Shown: positions 34,570 to 46,677 of the stretch, in pieces
Position numbering within the stretch: the stretch's first letter is position 1
Layout of the letters: every line of letters begins with the position of its first letter
Assembly (NCBI RefSeq): GCF_003719725.1
Contig: NZ_RIAX01000011.1
Coordinates: 1 to 64,000, forward strand
Direction: 5' to 3'
Length of the DNA: 64,000 nt
DNA from: Planococcus salinus
GTDB taxonomy: Bacteria; Bacillota; Bacilli; Bacillales_A; Planococcaceae
Notes under the pieces: generated by a model
What the model was told of the DNA's origin: nothing
The model's input: the letters and a program-made list of their open reading frames with translations, nothing else
Databases searched by the model: none
Position numbers and translations under genes: made by a program

Positions 34570-36648
34570 TTATTGGCCTTTATTTTTTTTGACGATTTCT
34601 TCTGCAATTGATTTTGGTACTTCTTCATAGTGGTCGAAGTGCATTGAGAACACACCGCGGCCTTGCGTATTCGAACGCAATGAAGTGGCATAACCAAACA
34701 TTTCAGAAAGTGGAACCATTGAACGGACCACTTGAGCGTTACCGCGAGCGTCCATACCTTCTACGCGTCCACGGCGTGACGTAATGTCACCCATAATGTC
34801 TCCAAGGTATTCCTCAGGAATTACCACTTCGACTTTCATGATCGGCTCAAGGATAACCGGGTTAACTTTAGAAACTGCATTTTTAAGTGCCATGGAAGCA
34901 GCAACTTTAAATGCCATTTCGTTCGAGTCAACATCATGGTATGAACCATCAAACAATTTAGCTTTGATATCCACCAATGGATAGCCGGCAATAACACCGT
35001 TGTCCAGTGAGTCGCGAAGACCCGCTTCAACAGCTGGGATGTATTCACGCGGAACTACACCACCGACGATCGCATTTTCGAATTCAAAACCGGCTCCTTC
35101 TTCGTTAGGAGCAAATTCAATCCAAACGTGTCCAAATTGTCCACGTCCACCTGATTGACGTACGAATTTACCTTCAACTTTAGCAGACTGACGGAATGTC
35201 TCACGGTATGATACCTGTGGAGCACCCACGTTAGCTTCTACGTTGAATTCACGGCGCATGCGGTCAATTAGGATATCAAGGTGAAGCTCACCCATACCTG
35301 CGATGATTGTCTGACCAGTTTCCTGATCTGTATGCGCACGGAATGTTGGATCTTCTTCCTGTAATTTCCCTAGAGCCTGGCTCATTTTGTCCTGGTCCGC
35401 TTTTGACTTCGGTTCTACTGAAAGAGAAATTACTGGCTCAGGGAATACCATACGCTCAAGGATTACCTGGTTTTTCTCATCACTTAAAGTATCACCCGTA
35501 GATGTATCTTTAAGACCGATAGCCGCTGCGATATCGCCGCAGTAAACTTCAGCGATTTCTTCACGGGAGTTTGCGTGCATCTGAAGGATACGTCCTACAC
35601 GTTCACGCTTACCTTTTGAAGAGTTTTGTACATAAGAACCTGATTTAAGTGTTCCAGAGTACACACGGAAGAAAGTCAATTTCCCGACGTATGGATCTGT
35701 CATTACTTTAAATGCCAATGCAGAGAAAGGCTCGTTTTCATCAGGGCGACGCAATACTTCTTCATCAGAGTTCGGAAGTAAAGCTGTCATTGGTGGTACA
35801 TCCAATGGTGATGGCAAGTAATCCAATACTGCATCAAGCATCAGCTGAACACCTTTGTTTTTGAAGGCAGTTCCGCAAACTACCGGGTAGAACTCAACAT
35901 CCAATGTTCCTTTACGGATGGCTGCTTTCAGTTCGTCCACAGTGATTTCTTCGCCACCCAGGTATTTTTCCATCAAATCTTCGTCAAGCTCAGCAACAGC
36001 TTCCACCAATTTGGTGTGCCATTCTTCAGCTTGCTCTTTGTATTCTTCCGGAATTTCACCTTCAGTGATTTCAGTTCCCAAGTCGTTGGCATAGAAGCGC
36101 GCGTTCATTTCAACCAGGTCAATGATCCCGGAGAAGCTGTCTTCTGCACCGATTGGCAATTGAATCGGATGAGCGTTAGCCTGCAAACGCTCATGAAGAG
36201 TGTTTACAGAATACAGGAAGTCCGCACCAATTTTATCCATCTTGTTGATGAATACGATACGTGGCACCCCGTATGTTGTAGCTTGACGCCACACTGTTTC
36301 AGTTTGAGGCTCAACACCTGATTGAGCATCAAGAACCGTAACCGCACCATCAAGTACACGCAAAGAACGTTCAACTTCAACAGTGAAGTCTACGTGTCCT
36401 GGAGTATCGATGATGTTAACACGGTGGCCTTTCCATGAAGCTGTAGTAGCAGCAGAAGTGATCGTGATTCCACGCTCTTGCTCTTGCTCCATCCAGTCCA
36501 TTTGAGAAGCACCTTCGTGTGTTTCACCAATTTTATGGATACGGCCTGTGTAGTATAAAATACGCTCCGTAGTAGTCGTTTTACCGGCATCGATGTGAGC
36601 CATGATACCAATATTACGTGTTTTGTCTAAGGAGAACTCTCTAGCCAT
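34570..36648 (-). CDS. fusA: Elongation factor G
   Basis: EF-G drives translocation and, with RRF, ribosome recycling. The 692-residue protein starts [20 protein letters not shown] and has P-loop [12 protein letters not shown] near 17-28, [13 protein letters not shown], and five domains ending in [19 protein letters not shown]. It lies between rpsG and tuf as usual. Confidence 0.98.
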   Translation of the reverse strand: MAREFSLDKTRNIGIMAHIDAGKTTTTERILYYTGRIHKIGETHEGASQMDWMEQEQERGITITSAATTASWKGHRVNIIDTPGHVDFTVEVERSLRVLDGAVTVLDAQSGVEPQTETVWRQATTYGVPRIVFINKMDKIGADFLYSVNTLHERLQANAHPIQLPIGAEDSFSGIIDLVEMNARFYANDLGTEITEGEIPEEYKEQAEEWHTKLVEAVAELDEDLMEKYLGGEEITVDELKAAIRKGTLDVEFYPVVCGTAFKNKGVQLMLDAVLDYLPSPLDVPPMTALLPNSDEEVLRRPDENEPFSALAFKVMTDPYVGKLTFFRVYSGTLKSGSYVQNSSKGKRERVGRILQMHANSREEIAEVYCGDIAAAIGLKDTSTGDTLSDEKNQVILERMVFPEPVISLSVEPKSKADQDKMSQALGKLQEEDPTFRAHTDQETGQTIIAGMGELHLDILIDRMRREFNVEANVGAPQVSYRETFRQSAKVEGKFVRQSGGRGQFGHVWIEFAPNEEGAGFEFENAIVGGVVPREYIPAVEAGLRDSLDNGVIAGYPLVDIKAKLFDGSYHDVDSNEMAFKVAASMALKNAVSKVNPVILEPIMKVEVVIPEEYLGDIMGDITSRRGRVEGMDARGNAQVVRSMVPLSEMFGYATSLRSNTQGRGVFSMHFDHYEEVPKSIAEEIVKKNKGQ

Positions 36649-36699
36649 GTTGTTTTTCTCCTTCCGTTTCGGATTAAGATTTTAACATCTTGAAAGAAA

Positions 36700-37170
36700 T
36701 TACCAGCGGTAGTGAGCAAATGCTTTGTTTGCTTCCGCCATTTTGTGAATATCTTCACGTTTCTTAACTGATGCACCAGTGTTGTTTGCTGCATCAAGAA
36801 TTTCATTAGCCAAACGCTCTTCCATTGTTTTCTCCCCACGAAGACGTGAATAGTTTACAAGGTAGCGCAGACCTAAAGTCGTACGGCGCTCAGGGCGAAC
36901 TTCCACTGGTACTTGATAGTTCGCTCCACCTACACGGCGGGCACGTACTTCAAGAACCGGCATAATGTTCGACAATGCTTGTTCGTATACTTCAATCGGA
37001 TCTTTACCACTGCGTTCTTTAACTAGTTCGAACGCTCCGTATAGGATCTTTTGTGAAGTACCTCTTTTTCCATCGACCATCATTTTGTTAATTAAGCGTG
37101 TCACCAATTTCGAATTATAAATTGGATCCGGCAACACGTCACGTTTAGCTACAGGACCTTTACGAGGCAT
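36700..37170 (-). CDS. rpsG: 30S ribosomal protein S7
   Basis: S7 (uS7) initiates assembly of the small-subunit head and lines the E site. The product is 156 residues from the ATG at 37170 ([20 protein letters not shown]), with GGAGG upstream. The hairpin signature [20 protein letters not shown] is present. It follows rpsL by about 45 bases. Confidence 0.98.
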   Translation of the reverse strand: MPRKGPVAKRDVLPDPIYNSKLVTRLINKMMVDGKRGTSQKILYGAFELVKERSGKDPIEVYEQALSNIMPVLEVRARRVGGANYQVPVEVRPERRTTLGLRYLVNYSRLRGEKTMEERLANEILDAANNTGASVKKREDIHKMAEANKAFAHYRW

Positions 37171-37214
37171 GTATGTTCCTCCTTTCAACGAAATCTCTTC
37201 GTTACTTTAACTGA

Positions 37215-37634
37215 TTATTTTTTTTCTTTAGGACGTTTTGTTCCGTATTTAGAACGACCTTGCATACGGCCGTTTACTCCAGCTGTATCAAGTGCTCCAC
37301 GTACGATATGGTAACGCACACCCGGTAAGTCTTTTACGCGTCCGCCGCGAAGAAGAACTACACTGTGCTCTTGAAGGTTATGGCCTTCTCCAGGGATGTA
37401 TGCGTTGACCTCGATTTGGTTAGTCAACCGTACACGGGCATATTTACGCAATGCCGAGTTTGGTTTTTTCGGTGTCATTGTACCGACACGAGTACAAACT
37501 CCACGTTTTTGAGGTGAGCTTACGTCAGTCTGAGACTTTTTGAAGCTGTTATACCCTTTGTTCAACGCTGGTGAGTCTGATTTCGAGCTTTTTGGTTTAC
37601 GAGGCTTGTTAACTAATTGGTTAATTGTAGGCAT
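37215..37634 (-). CDS. rpsL: 30S ribosomal protein S12
   Basis: S12 (uS12) monitors codon-anticodon pairing. The 139-residue product contains [15 protein letters not shown] and [17 protein letters not shown]; the lysines that confer streptomycin resistance when changed are the wild-type ones. It is the first intact gene of the str operon, and is preceded by an L7Ae-type pseudogene. Confidence 0.98.
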   Translation of the reverse strand: MPTINQLVNKPRKPKSSKSDSPALNKGYNSFKKSQTDVSSPQKRGVCTRVGTMTPKKPNSALRKYARVRLTNQIEVNAYIPGEGHNLQEHSVVLLRGGRVKDLPGVRYHIVRGALDTAGVNGRMQGRSKYGTKRPKEKK

Positions 37635-37733
37635 CGATTTTTCCTCCTCTCAAAAGGTGTTCTAATACCACATATCCAGGTGGTTCATTTTTTGGGTAAA
37701 AACAAAGTCTTTGTGTTTTTCACACAAAAACTG

Positions 37734-37956
37734 TTATCCAGTAACCGCTGCAGCTGTTGGCGCGACAAGAATGTCCCGCTTTGCCAAGCTTTAATCGTGA
37801 AACTGCAAATCCGACCGGAATACCTTTTCTTACGTTAGCTGAACCATCTGCTCGGCTATTCGATCGTCCGCGTCTTTTGCCACTATTATTTCTTGGACAA
37901 TCCCGCTTTCTTTGCTTTTACTGTTTGCTTTGTACCGATGATTGTTTCGCCGACAT
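37734..37956 (-). pseudogene. ybxF: Decayed L7Ae-family gene (ybxF/rplGB)
   Basis: B. subtilis has ybxF, a kink-turn-binding L7Ae protein, between rpoC and rpsL. Here that place holds a wreck. Reading from about 37950: GETIIGTKQTVKAKKAGLSK, then a frame change to EIIVAKDADDRIAEQMVQLT and a stop, then GIPVGFAVSRLKLGKAG in a third frame, then DILVAPTAAAVTG after another shift and a stop. These match ENIVIGTKQTVKAL, VVVAKDAD, GISV..VESMKKLGKA and GAAAVAI of YbxF in order. At least three frame changes and two in-gene stops rule out a working protein. The str promoter still lies upstream, so the relic is transcribed as leader. Confidence 0.92.
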
Positions 37957-37986
37957 GATTCAGTCAGCTAACCATCAACCCTCAAC

Positions 37987-38015
37987 ATATTATCATTGTA
38001 CGCAGCTGATGTCAA
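37987..38015 (-). promoter_or_regulatory. Promoter of the str operon
   Basis: A perfect TTGACA (38010-38015) and TAATAT (37987-37992) are separated by 17 bases, between the rpoC terminator and the ybxF relic. It gives rpsL a leader of roughly 340 bases, most of it pseudogene. Confidence 0.8.
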
Positions 38016-38024
38016 CTGAATTTC

Positions 38025-38066
38025 AAAAAAATCTCCGGGAAGTTCAATAGCTTATGAGCTTCCCGG
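38025..38066 (-). terminator. Terminator of rpoB-rpoC
   Basis: CCGGGAAG (38035-38042) pairs with CTTCCCGG (38059-38066), and on the minus strand AGATTTTTTT follows. It starts eight bases after the rpoC stop. Confidence 0.85.
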
Positions 38067-38073
38067 AATGTTT

Positions 38074-41000
38074 TTATGATTCGCTGCTTACTACTTCTTC
38101 TTGTGTGTCTTCTTCGGGTTGGGCAATGTTGATCTGACGATAACGTTGCATGCCTGTTCCTGCTGGAACCAGCTTACCGATGATGACATTTTCTTTCAAT
38201 CCCAGTAACTCATCTCGTTTTCCTTTGATGGCCGCGTCTGTAAGAACGCGAGTTGTCTCTTGGAACGATGCCGCTGACAGGAATGATTCAGTTTCAAGAG
38301 AAGCTTTGGTAATACCAAGAATTACTGGGCGGCTCGTTGCAGGCATATTGCCTTCAAGCACCGCTTTTTCATTCGCTTCTGTAAATTGGTGAATATCCAA
38401 CAATGAGCCTGGAAGCAAGTCGGTATCGCCAGCTTCAATCACACGAACTTTACGGAACATTTGACGCACCATAACTTCAACGTGTTTATCGCCGATTTCA
38501 ACCCCTTGCATCCGGTATACTTTTTGGACTTCTTTCAACAAGTATACTTGAACAGATTGAACATCTTTAACCTGCAATAATTGTTTCGGATCAATCGAAC
38601 CGTCCGTTAATACCTCGCCGCGTTTGATCACGTCGTTTTCTTCCACTTTCAAACGGGCATTGTAAGGAGCCAGGTATTTACGCGTTTCGACGTCCCCTTG
38701 AATTGTAATCTCTTTTTGGCCTTCACGGATTTCATCAATTTCTGTAACCGTACCAGTAATTTCCGAAATAACCGCTTGTCCTTTCGGATTACGAGATTCA
38801 AAAATTTCCTGGATACGCGGGAGACCTTGCGTGATGTCATCCCCTGCTACACCACCTGTGTGGAAAGTACGCATCGTCAACTGAGTTCCTGGTTCACCGA
38901 TTGATTGGGCAGCGATGATACCGACTGCTTCACCCACTTCAACTTCGTCACCAGTCGCCAAGTTGGTACCATAGCATTTTTTACAAATGCCATGCTTGGT
39001 GTTACAAGTAAATGCTGAACGGATTGTCACTTCTTTAATGCCTGCTTCAACAATGAGGCGGGCTAAATCCTGAGTGATCAATTCGTCTCTTTTCACAAGG
39101 ATTTCCTGAGTTTCAGGATGACGGATTGTTTTCTTCGCATGACGCCCAACAATACGCTCATCCAGCTCTTCGATTACTTCCGTGCCTTCCATCAATGCTC
39201 CGACCAGCAAACCACGGTCAGTGCCACAATCGTTTTCGCGCACAATCGCATCCTGTGCCACATCGACCAAGCGGCGTGTCAAGTAACCGGAGTCGGCCGT
39301 CTTCAGTGCTGTATCGGCAAGACCTTTACGGGCACCGTGAGTAGAGATGAAGTACTCGAGTACCGTCAACCCTTCACGGAATGAAGACTTGATCGGCAAT
39401 TCAATGATGCGTCCAGCCGGGTTGGCCATGAGTCCGCGCATACCGGCAAGTTGCGTAAAGTTGGACGCGTTACCACGTGCACCGGAATCACTCATCATAT
39501 AAATTGGGTTGGTTTTATCAAGAGACGCCATCAGTTTATCCTGAATGATGTCTTTTGCGTTACTCCAGTAAGAAATAACACGTGCATAACGTTCCTCTTC
39601 GGTAATAAGACCGCGCCGGAATTGTTTCAACACTTTATCCACGTTGGCTTGCGCATCCACCAGAATTTCACCTTTGTCAGGAAGCACCACGATGTCAGAA
39701 ACACCGACCGTGATCCCTGCCTGTGTGGAATACTTGAATCCTAGGCTCTTCATGCGGTCAAGCATTCTGGACGTTTCGGTAATATGGAAACGTTTGAACA
39801 CTTCAGCGATGATTTCACCGAGAATTTTTTTCTTGAATGGCGTCACAAGCTCTGCTTCTTGAATATGCTTGCGAACATCCGTTGCTGTCGAGACGAAATA
39901 TTTCGCCGGTGTTTCCACCTGCAAATTATAATCCGTCGGTTCATTGATATACGGGAATGACTCCGGCAGGATTTCGTTGAAAATCACCTTACCGACTGTA
40001 GTCAATAGCAGCATTTTGTTTTGCTCATCTGTAAAAGTCGGGTTATTGACCGACTTCGCTTGAATCGCAATTCGTGTATGCAAATGAACGTGCCCTGTCT
40101 GATAAGCAACCAGCACTTCTTCCGGACTGGAGAAGGTAGCTCCTTCGCCTGCCGCATCTTTGCGCTCAAGAGTTAAGTAATAGTTCCCCAAAACCATATC
40201 TTGAGACGGTGTAACTACAGGTTTTCCGTCTTTCGGGTTCAAAATGTTCTGAGCTGCAAGCATCAACAATCTGGCCTCAGCCTGCGCTTCAGATGACAAC
40301 GGCACGTGAACGGCCATTTGGTCACCATCAAAGTCGGCATTGTATGCAGTACATACAAGAGGATGCAGACGGATCGCTTTTCCTTCCACAAGTGTCGGTT
40401 CAAATGCCTGGATACCTAATCTGTGAAGTGTCGGTGCGCGGTTCAACAGAACCGGATGCTCCTTGATCACTTCTTCCAGGACGTCCCAAACTTCGGAATG
40501 AAGGCGTTCAATTTTGCGTTTCGCGCTCTTAATGTTATGGGCTAAGCCGCGCTCCACCAGTTCTTTCATCACAAACGGCTTGAACAGCTCGATTGCCATT
40601 CCTTTCGGCAGACCGCATTGATACATTTTCAAGGTAGGTCCGACTACGATAACCGAACGGCCTGAATAGTCAACACGCTTACCAAGAAGGTTCTGACGGA
40701 AACGCCCTTGCTTCCCTTTCAGCATGTGGGAAAGTGATTTCAATGGACGGTTTCCTGGCCCTGTTACCGGACGGCCACGGCGTCCATTGTCAATCAGTGC
40801 ATCTACTGCTTCCTGCAGCATCCGTTTTTCGTTCTGAACAATGATGCTTGGCGCTCCAAGGTCCAGCAAACGTTTTAACCGGTTGTTCCGGTTGATGACA
40901 CGGCGGTACAGATCATTTAAATCAGAAGTTGCAAAACGGCCTCCATCCAGCTGAACCATCGGACGAAGCTCCGGTGGAATTACAGGAAGAACGTCAAGAA

Positions 41001-41679
41001 TCATCCAGTCAGGATTGTTTCCTGAATTACGGAATGACTCCACAACTTCAAGGCGCTTGATGGCACGAGTGCGACGCTGGCCCTGAGCCGTCTTCAATTC
41101 TTCTTTCAACGTATCTGTTTCGCGTTCAAGATCAATTTCCTGCAGAAGGCGCTTGATCGCTTCGGCGCCCATTGCCGCTTGGAATTTTTTGCCGAACTTA
41201 TCGCGATAAGCACGGTATTCCTTCTCGGAAAGAAGCTGTTTCTTTTCAAGTGGTGTATCGGCAGGGTCGATTACTACATAAGATGCAAAGTAAATTACTT
41301 CTTCGAGTGAGCGTGGGGACATATCCAAGATAAGGCCCATACGGCTCGGAATCCCTTTAAAATACCAGATGTGAGATACAGGGGCTGCCAATTCAATGTG
41401 GCCCATGCGCTCGCGGCGTACTTTTGAACGGGTGACTTCAACGCCACAACGATCACAGACAACGCCTTTATAGCGAACTCGCTTGTATTTCCCACAATGA
41501 CATTCCCAGTCTTTTGTAGGTCCAAAAATACGTTCACAGAACAACCCGTCTTTTTCGGGTTTTAATGTACGGTAATTGATTGTTTCCGGCTTTTTGACTT
41601 CTCCATAAGACCATGAGCGAATTTTATCGGGTGACGCTAATCCGATTTTCATATACTCAAAATTATTAACATCTATCAA
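38074..41679 (-). CDS. rpoC: RNA polymerase beta' subunit
   Basis: The beta' subunit carries the catalytic magnesium of RNA polymerase. The 1201-residue protein has the N-terminal zinc site ([20 protein letters not shown]), the catalytic [12 protein letters not shown] near residue 450, the bridge helix region and the second zinc cluster ([13 protein letters not shown]). It follows rpoB by 104 bases and is followed by a strong terminator. Length is normal for Bacillales. Confidence 0.98.
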   Translation of the reverse strand: MIDVNNFEYMKIGLASPDKIRSWSYGEVKKPETINYRTLKPEKDGLFCERIFGPTKDWECHCGKYKRVRYKGVVCDRCGVEVTRSKVRRERMGHIELAAPVSHIWYFKGIPSRMGLILDMSPRSLEEVIYFASYVVIDPADTPLEKKQLLSEKEYRAYRDKFGKKFQAAMGAEAIKRLLQEIDLERETDTLKEELKTAQGQRRTRAIKRLEVVESFRNSGNNPDWMILDVLPVIPPELRPMVQLDGGRFATSDLNDLYRRVINRNNRLKRLLDLGAPSIIVQNEKRMLQEAVDALIDNGRRGRPVTGPGNRPLKSLSHMLKGKQGRFRQNLLGKRVDYSGRSVIVVGPTLKMYQCGLPKGMAIELFKPFVMKELVERGLAHNIKSAKRKIERLHSEVWDVLEEVIKEHPVLLNRAPTLHRLGIQAFEPTLVEGKAIRLHPLVCTAYNADFDGDQMAVHVPLSSEAQAEARLLMLAAQNILNPKDGKPVVTPSQDMVLGNYYLTLERKDAAGEGATFSSPEEVLVAYQTGHVHLHTRIAIQAKSVNNPTFTDEQNKMLLLTTVGKVIFNEILPESFPYINEPTDYNLQVETPAKYFVSTATDVRKHIQEAELVTPFKKKILGEIIAEVFKRFHITETSRMLDRMKSLGFKYSTQAGITVGVSDIVVLPDKGEILVDAQANVDKVLKQFRRGLITEEERYARVISYWSNAKDIIQDKLMASLDKTNPIYMMSDSGARGNASNFTQLAGMRGLMANPAGRIIELPIKSSFREGLTVLEYFISTHGARKGLADTALKTADSGYLTRRLVDVAQDAIVRENDCGTDRGLLVGALMEGTEVIEELDERIVGRHAKKTIRHPETQEILVKRDELITQDLARLIVEAGIKEVTIRSAFTCNTKHGICKKCYGTNLATGDEVEVGEAVGIIAAQSIGEPGTQLTMRTFHTGGVAGDDITQGLPRIQEIFESRNPKGQAVISEITGTVTEIDEIREGQKEITIQGDVETRKYLAPYNARLKVEENDVIKRGEVLTDGSIDPKQLLQVKDVQSVQVYLLKEVQKVYRMQGVEIGDKHVEVMVRQMFRKVRVIEAGDTDLLPGSLLDIHQFTEANEKAVLEGNMPATSRPVILGITKASLETESFLSAASFQETTRVLTDAAIKGKRDELLGLKENVIIGKLVPAGTGMQRYRQINIAQPEEDTQEEVVSSES

Positions 41680-41783
41680 GGAGCCTACCTCCCTTTTGTC
41701 TCGAGTTTCTGCGTGGCTCTTCCTCTTTTATGACCAAGTGACTGGAAGGCGAACAGCCCGTCGGAGCTGTCCGGTTCCATCTA

Positions 41784-44700
41784 TTACTCAATTGTACTAA
41801 CAGGTGCTTCTTTATCTGCGATCGGTAAAATATTCAATGAATCTGCCGGTTGCAGATCTTCTTCATCGTCCAAGTCCCGCAATTCAATTTCTTCATCGTC
41901 AATTGTCAGCATTTTAACATCCATACCCAAACTTTGAAGCTCTTTTATCAACACTTTAAACGACTCCGGCACACTTGGTTCCGGTACGCTTTCGCCTTTT
42001 ACAATTGCTTCGTAAGTTTTTACTCGTCCAACTACGTCATCCGATTTAACCGTCAGGATTTCCTGAAGCGTATGAGCAGCACCGTATGCTTCAAGTGCCC
42101 AAACTTCCATTTCACCAAAACGCTGACCACCGAACTGCGCTTTCCCTCCAAGAGGCTGCTGCGTAACGAGGGAGTAAGGTCCAGTTGAACGGGCATGAAG
42201 TTTATCATCAACCATGTGTGCAAGTTTGATCATATACATGATCCCTACAGAAACGCGGTTGTCGAATGCTTCACCCGAGCGGCCATCATATAGAACCGTC
42301 TTACCGTCGCGCGGCATGCCCGACTCTTCCATCGTTTCCAACACGTCTTCTTCATTTGCTCCATCAAATACAGAGGAAGCCATATGGATTCCGAGGGAAC
42401 GGGAAGCCATTCCAAGGTGCAGCTCAAGTACCTGACCGATATTCATACGGGATGGTACACCCAGTGGGTTCAACATAATGTCGACCGGTGTGCCGTCTGG
42501 CATGAATGGCATATCTTCTTCAGGCAGAATTCTTGAGATAACACCTTTGTTTCCGTGACGACCAGCCATTTTATCGCCGACAGAGATTTTCCGCTTCTGA
42601 ACGATATATGCACGAACCAACTGGTTTACACCCGGTGGCAATTCGTCGCCATCTTCACGGTTGAAGATTTTAACGTCCAGCACAATACCGCCAGCACCGT
42701 GAGGCACCCGCAACGAAGTATCACGCACTTCACGCGCTTTTTCTCCGAAAATAGCGTGTAAGAGGCGTTCTTCAGCAGTAAGTTCCGTCACACCTTTAGG
42801 AGTAACTTTCCCCACCAGAATATCTCCGTCTTTCACTTCAGCTCCGACACGGATAATGCCGCGGTCATCCAAGTTGCGCAAAGCATCTTCTCCGACGTTT
42901 GGAATATCGCGTGTAATTTCCTCCGGCCCGAGCTTGGTGTCACGTGAATCGGATTCGTACTCTTCAATATGAACAGATGTATACACATCATCTTTCACTA
43001 ACCGTTCGCTCATGATGATGGCATCCTCGTAGTTGAAGCCGTCCCATGTCATAAATGCCACCAGGACGTTCCGGCCCAATGCCATTTCACCGCGCTCCAT
43101 TGAAGGGCCGTCAGCTAAGATGTCCCGCTTGGAAACGCGGTCTCCAACTTTTACAATCGGGCGTTGATTGTAGCTTGTTCCTTGGTTGGAACGGATAAAC
43201 TTCTGCAGTTTGTAAGTATCCAAGTCGCCTTTTACTTCGTTGCCATCAACAACTTCGACACGGCGAACACGAATTTCTTTCGCTTCTACATATTCAACGA
43301 TTCCTTCGTTTTTGGCAGTCACTGCAGCTCCTGAATCACGGGCTGCAAGATGTTCCATTCCTGTTCCGACAAAAGGAGCTTCCGGGTTTAAGAGTGGAAC
43401 TGCTTGCCGTTGCATGTTGGCGCCCATAAGCGCCCGGTTGGAGTCATCGTTTTCAAGGAACGGGATACACGCAGTTGCCACAGATACTACTTGCTTCGGA
43501 GATACATCCATGTAATCGATGCGATCCCGTTTGAACAAGGTGTTTTCCCCGCGGAAACGCGCTACAACTTCCTCTTCCACGAATGAGCCGTCATCCGCCA
43601 ACTTCGCATTGGCCTGAGCCACTACGTAGTTATCTTCTTCATCTGCCGTCAGATAATCAATCTGAGGCGTTACAATTCCTGTTTCATGGTCCACACGGCG
43701 ATATGGTGTTTCAATGAAACCGAACTTATTCACTTTCGCAAAAGTGGAGAGTGTATTGATCAATCCGATGTTCGGTCCCTCAGGCGTTTCAATCGGACAC
43801 ATCCGGCCATAGTGAGAATAGTGAACGTCACGCACTTCGAAACCAGCGCGTTCACGCGTCAAACCACCAGGTCCAAGCGCTGACAGACGACGTTTGTGCG
43901 TCAATTCAGCCAATGGGTTTGTTTGGTCCATAAACTGGGAAAGCTGGGAGCTGCCGAAAAACTCTTTGATCGATGCAATAACCGGACGGATATTGATCAA
44001 TTGCTGCGGCACAATTGCTTGCGTGTCATTGATTGACATCCGCTCACGCACCACACGCTCCATACGGGAAAGGCCGATACGGAATTGGTTTTGCAGCAGC
44101 TCGCCTACTGAACGAAGACGGCGATTACCCAAGTGATCGATATCATCTGTGTTTCCGACTCCATACAACAGGTTAAAGAAATAACTGATGGAAGAAATGA
44201 TGTCTGCAGATGTTACATGCTTAATCTTATCTTCTATATAAGCATTGCTGATGACTTTGATTTCTTTTTGATTTTCGTCATTCGGCGCATAAATTTTGAC
44301 TGATTGCAATGTGACATCTTCGTCAAGAACACCGCCTGCTTGAGAAACGGTATGGAATCCGACGCCGCTTTCCAGATTCGGAATCAGCCGATCCAGGACA
44401 CGACGGTCGATGACAGTTCCTGCCTCCACCAAAATTTCGCCCGTTTCCGGATCCACCAATGTCTCAGCGATGGTCTGGTTGAACAAGCGGTTTTTGATAT
44501 GAAGTTTTTTGTTCATCTTATAGCGGCCGACATTCGCCAAATCATAGCGTTTCGGGTCGAAGAATCGAGAGTACAACAAACTTTTCGCACTTTCGACTGT
44601 CGGTGGCTCTCCGGGGCGCAGACGTTCATAAATTTCAAGAAGCGCTTTTTCAGTGCTTTCGGTATTATCTTTTTCAAGGGTGTTTTGAAGATATTCGTTA

Positions 44701-45338
44701 TCACCAAGCAAGTCGATGATTTCCTGGTCAGAACCGAATCCTAATGCGCGCAACAAAACCGTTACCGGCAATTTCCGTGTACGATCAATTCGGACATAGA
44801 CGACGTCTTTGGCGTCTGTTTCATATTCTAGCCATGCTCCACGGTTCGGGATGACAGTAGCTCCGAAACCTTTTTTACCGTTTTTATCTGTTTTGTCATG
44901 GAAATAAACACTTGGCGAACGAACCAACTGAGAAACGATGACACGTTCAGCGCCATTGATGACGAACGTTCCAGTTTCGGTCATCAGTGGGAAATCACCC
45001 ATGAAGACGTCCTGTTCTTTCACTTCGTCTGTTTCTTTGTTATGGAGACGTACTTTCACGCGAAGCGGTGCAGCGTATGTGACGTCCCGTTCCTTCGATT
45101 CATCTACTGGATACTTTGGTTCCGCGAGACTGTAATCAACAAATTCGAGTGAAAGATTCCCTGTGAAATCTTCAATCGGCGAGATGTCCCGAAACATTTC
45201 GCGCAGCCCCTCTTCAAGGAACCACTCATAAGAAGCTGATTGAATTTCAATCAGGTTCGGGAGATCAAGTACTTCACTGATTCTCGAAAAACTCCTGCGT
45301 TGACGATGTTGACCGTACTGAACTAGTTGACCTGCCAA
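41784..45338 (-). CDS. rpoB: RNA polymerase beta subunit
   Basis: The beta subunit forms half of the RNA polymerase cleft. I place the start at TTG 45338, giving 1184 residues that begin with [20 protein letters not shown] after the initiator; GGGGTG lies six bases upstream and the same TTG usage is known for B. subtilis. The rifampicin region [20 protein letters not shown] and LSALGPGGL is wild type, so the strain should be rifampicin sensitive. Active-site segments [10 protein letters not shown] and [17 protein letters not shown] are present. Confidence 0.98.
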   Translation of the reverse strand: MAGQLVQYGQHRQRRSFSRISEVLDLPNLIEIQSASYEWFLEEGLREMFRDISPIEDFTGNLSLEFVDYSLAEPKYPVDESKERDVTYAAPLRVKVRLHNKETDEVKEQDVFMGDFPLMTETGTFVINGAERVIVSQLVRSPSVYFHDKTDKNGKKGFGATVIPNRGAWLEYETDAKDVVYVRIDRTRKLPVTVLLRALGFGSDQEIIDLLGDNEYLQNTLEKDNTESTEKALLEIYERLRPGEPPTVESAKSLLYSRFFDPKRYDLANVGRYKMNKKLHIKNRLFNQTIAETLVDPETGEILVEAGTVIDRRVLDRLIPNLESGVGFHTVSQAGGVLDEDVTLQSVKIYAPNDENQKEIKVISNAYIEDKIKHVTSADIISSISYFFNLLYGVGNTDDIDHLGNRRLRSVGELLQNQFRIGLSRMERVVRERMSINDTQAIVPQQLINIRPVIASIKEFFGSSQLSQFMDQTNPLAELTHKRRLSALGPGGLTRERAGFEVRDVHYSHYGRMCPIETPEGPNIGLINTLSTFAKVNKFGFIETPYRRVDHETGIVTPQIDYLTADEEDNYVVAQANAKLADDGSFVEEEVVARFRGENTLFKRDRIDYMDVSPKQVVSVATACIPFLENDDSNRALMGANMQRQAVPLLNPEAPFVGTGMEHLAARDSGAAVTAKNEGIVEYVEAKEIRVRRVEVVDGNEVKGDLDTYKLQKFIRSNQGTSYNQRPIVKVGDRVSKRDILADGPSMERGEMALGRNVLVAFMTWDGFNYEDAIIMSERLVKDDVYTSVHIEEYESDSRDTKLGPEEITRDIPNVGEDALRNLDDRGIIRVGAEVKDGDILVGKVTPKGVTELTAEERLLHAIFGEKAREVRDTSLRVPHGAGGIVLDVKIFNREDGDELPPGVNQLVRAYIVQKRKISVGDKMAGRHGNKGVISRILPEEDMPFMPDGTPVDIMLNPLGVPSRMNIGQVLELHLGMASRSLGIHMASSVFDGANEEDVLETMEESGMPRDGKTVLYDGRSGEAFDNRVSVGIMYMIKLAHMVDDKLHARSTGPYSLVTQQPLGGKAQFGGQRFGEMEVWALEAYGAAHTLQEILTVKSDDVVGRVKTYEAIVKGESVPEPSVPESFKVLIKELQSLGMDVKMLTIDDEEIELRDLDDEEDLQPADSLNILPIADKEAPVSTIE

Positions 45339-45462
45339 CTTATTCACCCCTCAATAAAACGATTATAGGTCTTTGCGATTTCCACAAAATAGTGTATGAT
45401 ATCGAAAAGACAAAAAGAAAACGAGACTAAAAATTAGCTCATTTTCGGTTAACCCGTGATTA

Positions 45463-45500
45463 AAACTGTCGTTATGCCATGCCCAAAAAGGGCAAACGAC
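45463..45500 (-). promoter_or_regulatory. Hairpin in the rpoB leader
   Basis: GTCGTT (45468-45473) pairs with AACGAC (45495-45500), and inside it GCCC (45481-45484) with GGGC (45490-45493). It lies about 125 bases ahead of rpoB. A second, weaker dyad (GAGACTAA..TTAGCTC) is found at 45423-45440. Both may be attenuation or stability elements; no T-run follows the first. Confidence 0.4.
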
Positions 45501-45519
45501 CTCAAAATAATAAATTTTG

Positions 45520-45553
45520 CATTTTATTATAATATCATAGCCGTTTTGTCAAG
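45520..45553 (-). promoter_or_regulatory. Promoter region of rpoB-rpoC
   Basis: A perfect TTGACA is followed by TATAATAA; the spacer is 15 bases to TATAAT or 17 to TAATAA. It abuts the stop codon of the methyltransferase gene ybxB. Confidence 0.65.
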
Positions 45554-46156
45554 TCAAACTTTTCTCGCTTCAAAAATAAAGTACCCTTTCTTCTTGTCCG
45601 CTACGCGAACTTCCCCGAAAAGTTCTTCTAATTTCGCTTGCGTGGAAGGTGCTCCCTGCTTTTTCTGGATGACCACCCACAAAGAACCGCCATCCGTTAA
45701 CTTTTGGTATGCTTCTTCATAAAAACGAAAAATGGTCTCTTTTCCTGCCCGTATCGGTGGGTTTGTCAAAATGGACGAAAAGCCGGTTTCTTTTACAGAA
45801 GCCAAGCCATCACTCTCATATATAGACACGTTCGTCACGCCATTTTTTTCCGTATTTTTTTTTGCCAATTCCAGTGCCCGCGAGTTAACGTCCACCATAT
45901 GAATTTCTGTTTGGGGAAATTCCTTTGCAATTGCCATTCCAATCGGTCCGTAACCACACCCTACATCTAACATTGGGCCGTCCACTCCCGATTCTCTAAA
46001 AGCTTCGATCAATAAGCGGGAACCGAAATCCACTTCCCCTTTGCTGAATACACCAGCATCCGTCTGGAACCGGAACTGCTCCCCCCGCAACGTGTATGTC
46101 CATTCTTGAGGATTGCTTTTTGTTTGAGGATTTTTGGAATAATAATGCTGTGACAT
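45554..46156 (-). CDS. ybxB: RsmC-like class I methyltransferase YbxB
   Basis: This 200-residue SAM-dependent methyltransferase resembles the C-terminal half of RsmC, which makes m2G in 16S rRNA. The SAM motif is MLDVGCGYGPIGMAIAKEFP and the base-binding motif is LTNPPIRAG. The same gene lies between rplL and rpoB in B. subtilis. Its exact target there is not firmly known to me, so rRNA methylation is inferred from family and neighbours. Confidence 0.9.
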   Translation of the reverse strand: MSQHYYSKNPQTKSNPQEWTYTLRGEQFRFQTDAGVFSKGEVDFGSRLLIEAFRESGVDGPMLDVGCGYGPIGMAIAKEFPQTEIHMVDVNSRALELAKKNTEKNGVTNVSIYESDGLASVKETGFSSILTNPPIRAGKETIFRFYEEAYQKLTDGGSLWVVIQKKQGAPSTQAKLEELFGEVRVADKKKGYFIFEARKV

Positions 46157-46211
46157 ACGGAGCCCTCCTTGCAGATATGAACTGCCTTCACTAACTTCAT
46201 TTGAAAAGAAG

Positions 46212-46243
46212 AAAAAGCTCGTCGGTGGATACTGACGAGCTTT
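46212..46243 (-). terminator. Terminator after rplL
   Basis: AAAGCTCGTC (46214-46223) pairs perfectly with GACGAGCTTT (46234-46243) around a ten-base loop; on the minus strand TTTTTCTTC follows. It separates rplJL from ybxB-rpoBC. Confidence 0.85.
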
Positions 46244-46260
46244 CTGTCTTGTTCATAAAA

Positions 46261-46620
46261 TTACTTAACTTCTACTGATGCGCCAACTTCTTCAAGTTTG
46301 CCTTTGATTTCTTCAGCTTCTTCTTTAGAAGCGCCTTCTTTAAGAGCTTTTGGAGCTTCGTCAACAAGAGCTTTCGCTTCTTTCAAGCCAAGGCCTGTAA
46401 CTTCGCGTACTGCTTTGATGACTTTGATTTTTTGGTCACCAGCAGAAGCTAGGACTACATCAAATTCAGTTTGTTCTTCTTCAGCAGCGCCGCCTGCAGC
46501 AGCTGCAGCAACTGGAGCAGCAGCAGTTACGCCGAACTCGTCTTCAATTGCTTTTACTAGGTCGTTAAGTTCAAGAATTGTCATTTCTTTGATTGCGTCT
46601 AAGATTTGTTCGTTAGTCAT
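46261..46620 (-). CDS. rplL: 50S ribosomal protein L7/L12
   Basis: L7/L12 (bL12) is the flexible stalk protein that recruits translation factors. The 119-residue product has the N-terminal dimer domain ([19 protein letters not shown]), an alanine-glycine hinge ([17 protein letters not shown]) and the C-terminal factor-binding domain with [20 protein letters not shown]. It is complete. Confidence 0.98.
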   Translation of the reverse strand: MTNEQILDAIKEMTILELNDLVKAIEDEFGVTAAAPVAAAAAGGAAEEEQTEFDVVLASAGDQKIKVIKAVREVTGLGLKEAKALVDEAPKALKEGASKEEAEEIKGKLEEVGASVEVK

Positions 46621-46677
46621 TATATTTTCCTCCTATTGGATGGTTAATTTTTTTGTGTTGCTTAGCCGGCTAACTTA

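Noticed and set aside
38074-45338. Resistance mutations in rpoB or rpsL
   Set aside because: The rifampicin region of RpoB and the two streptomycin-related lysines of S12 read as wild type.
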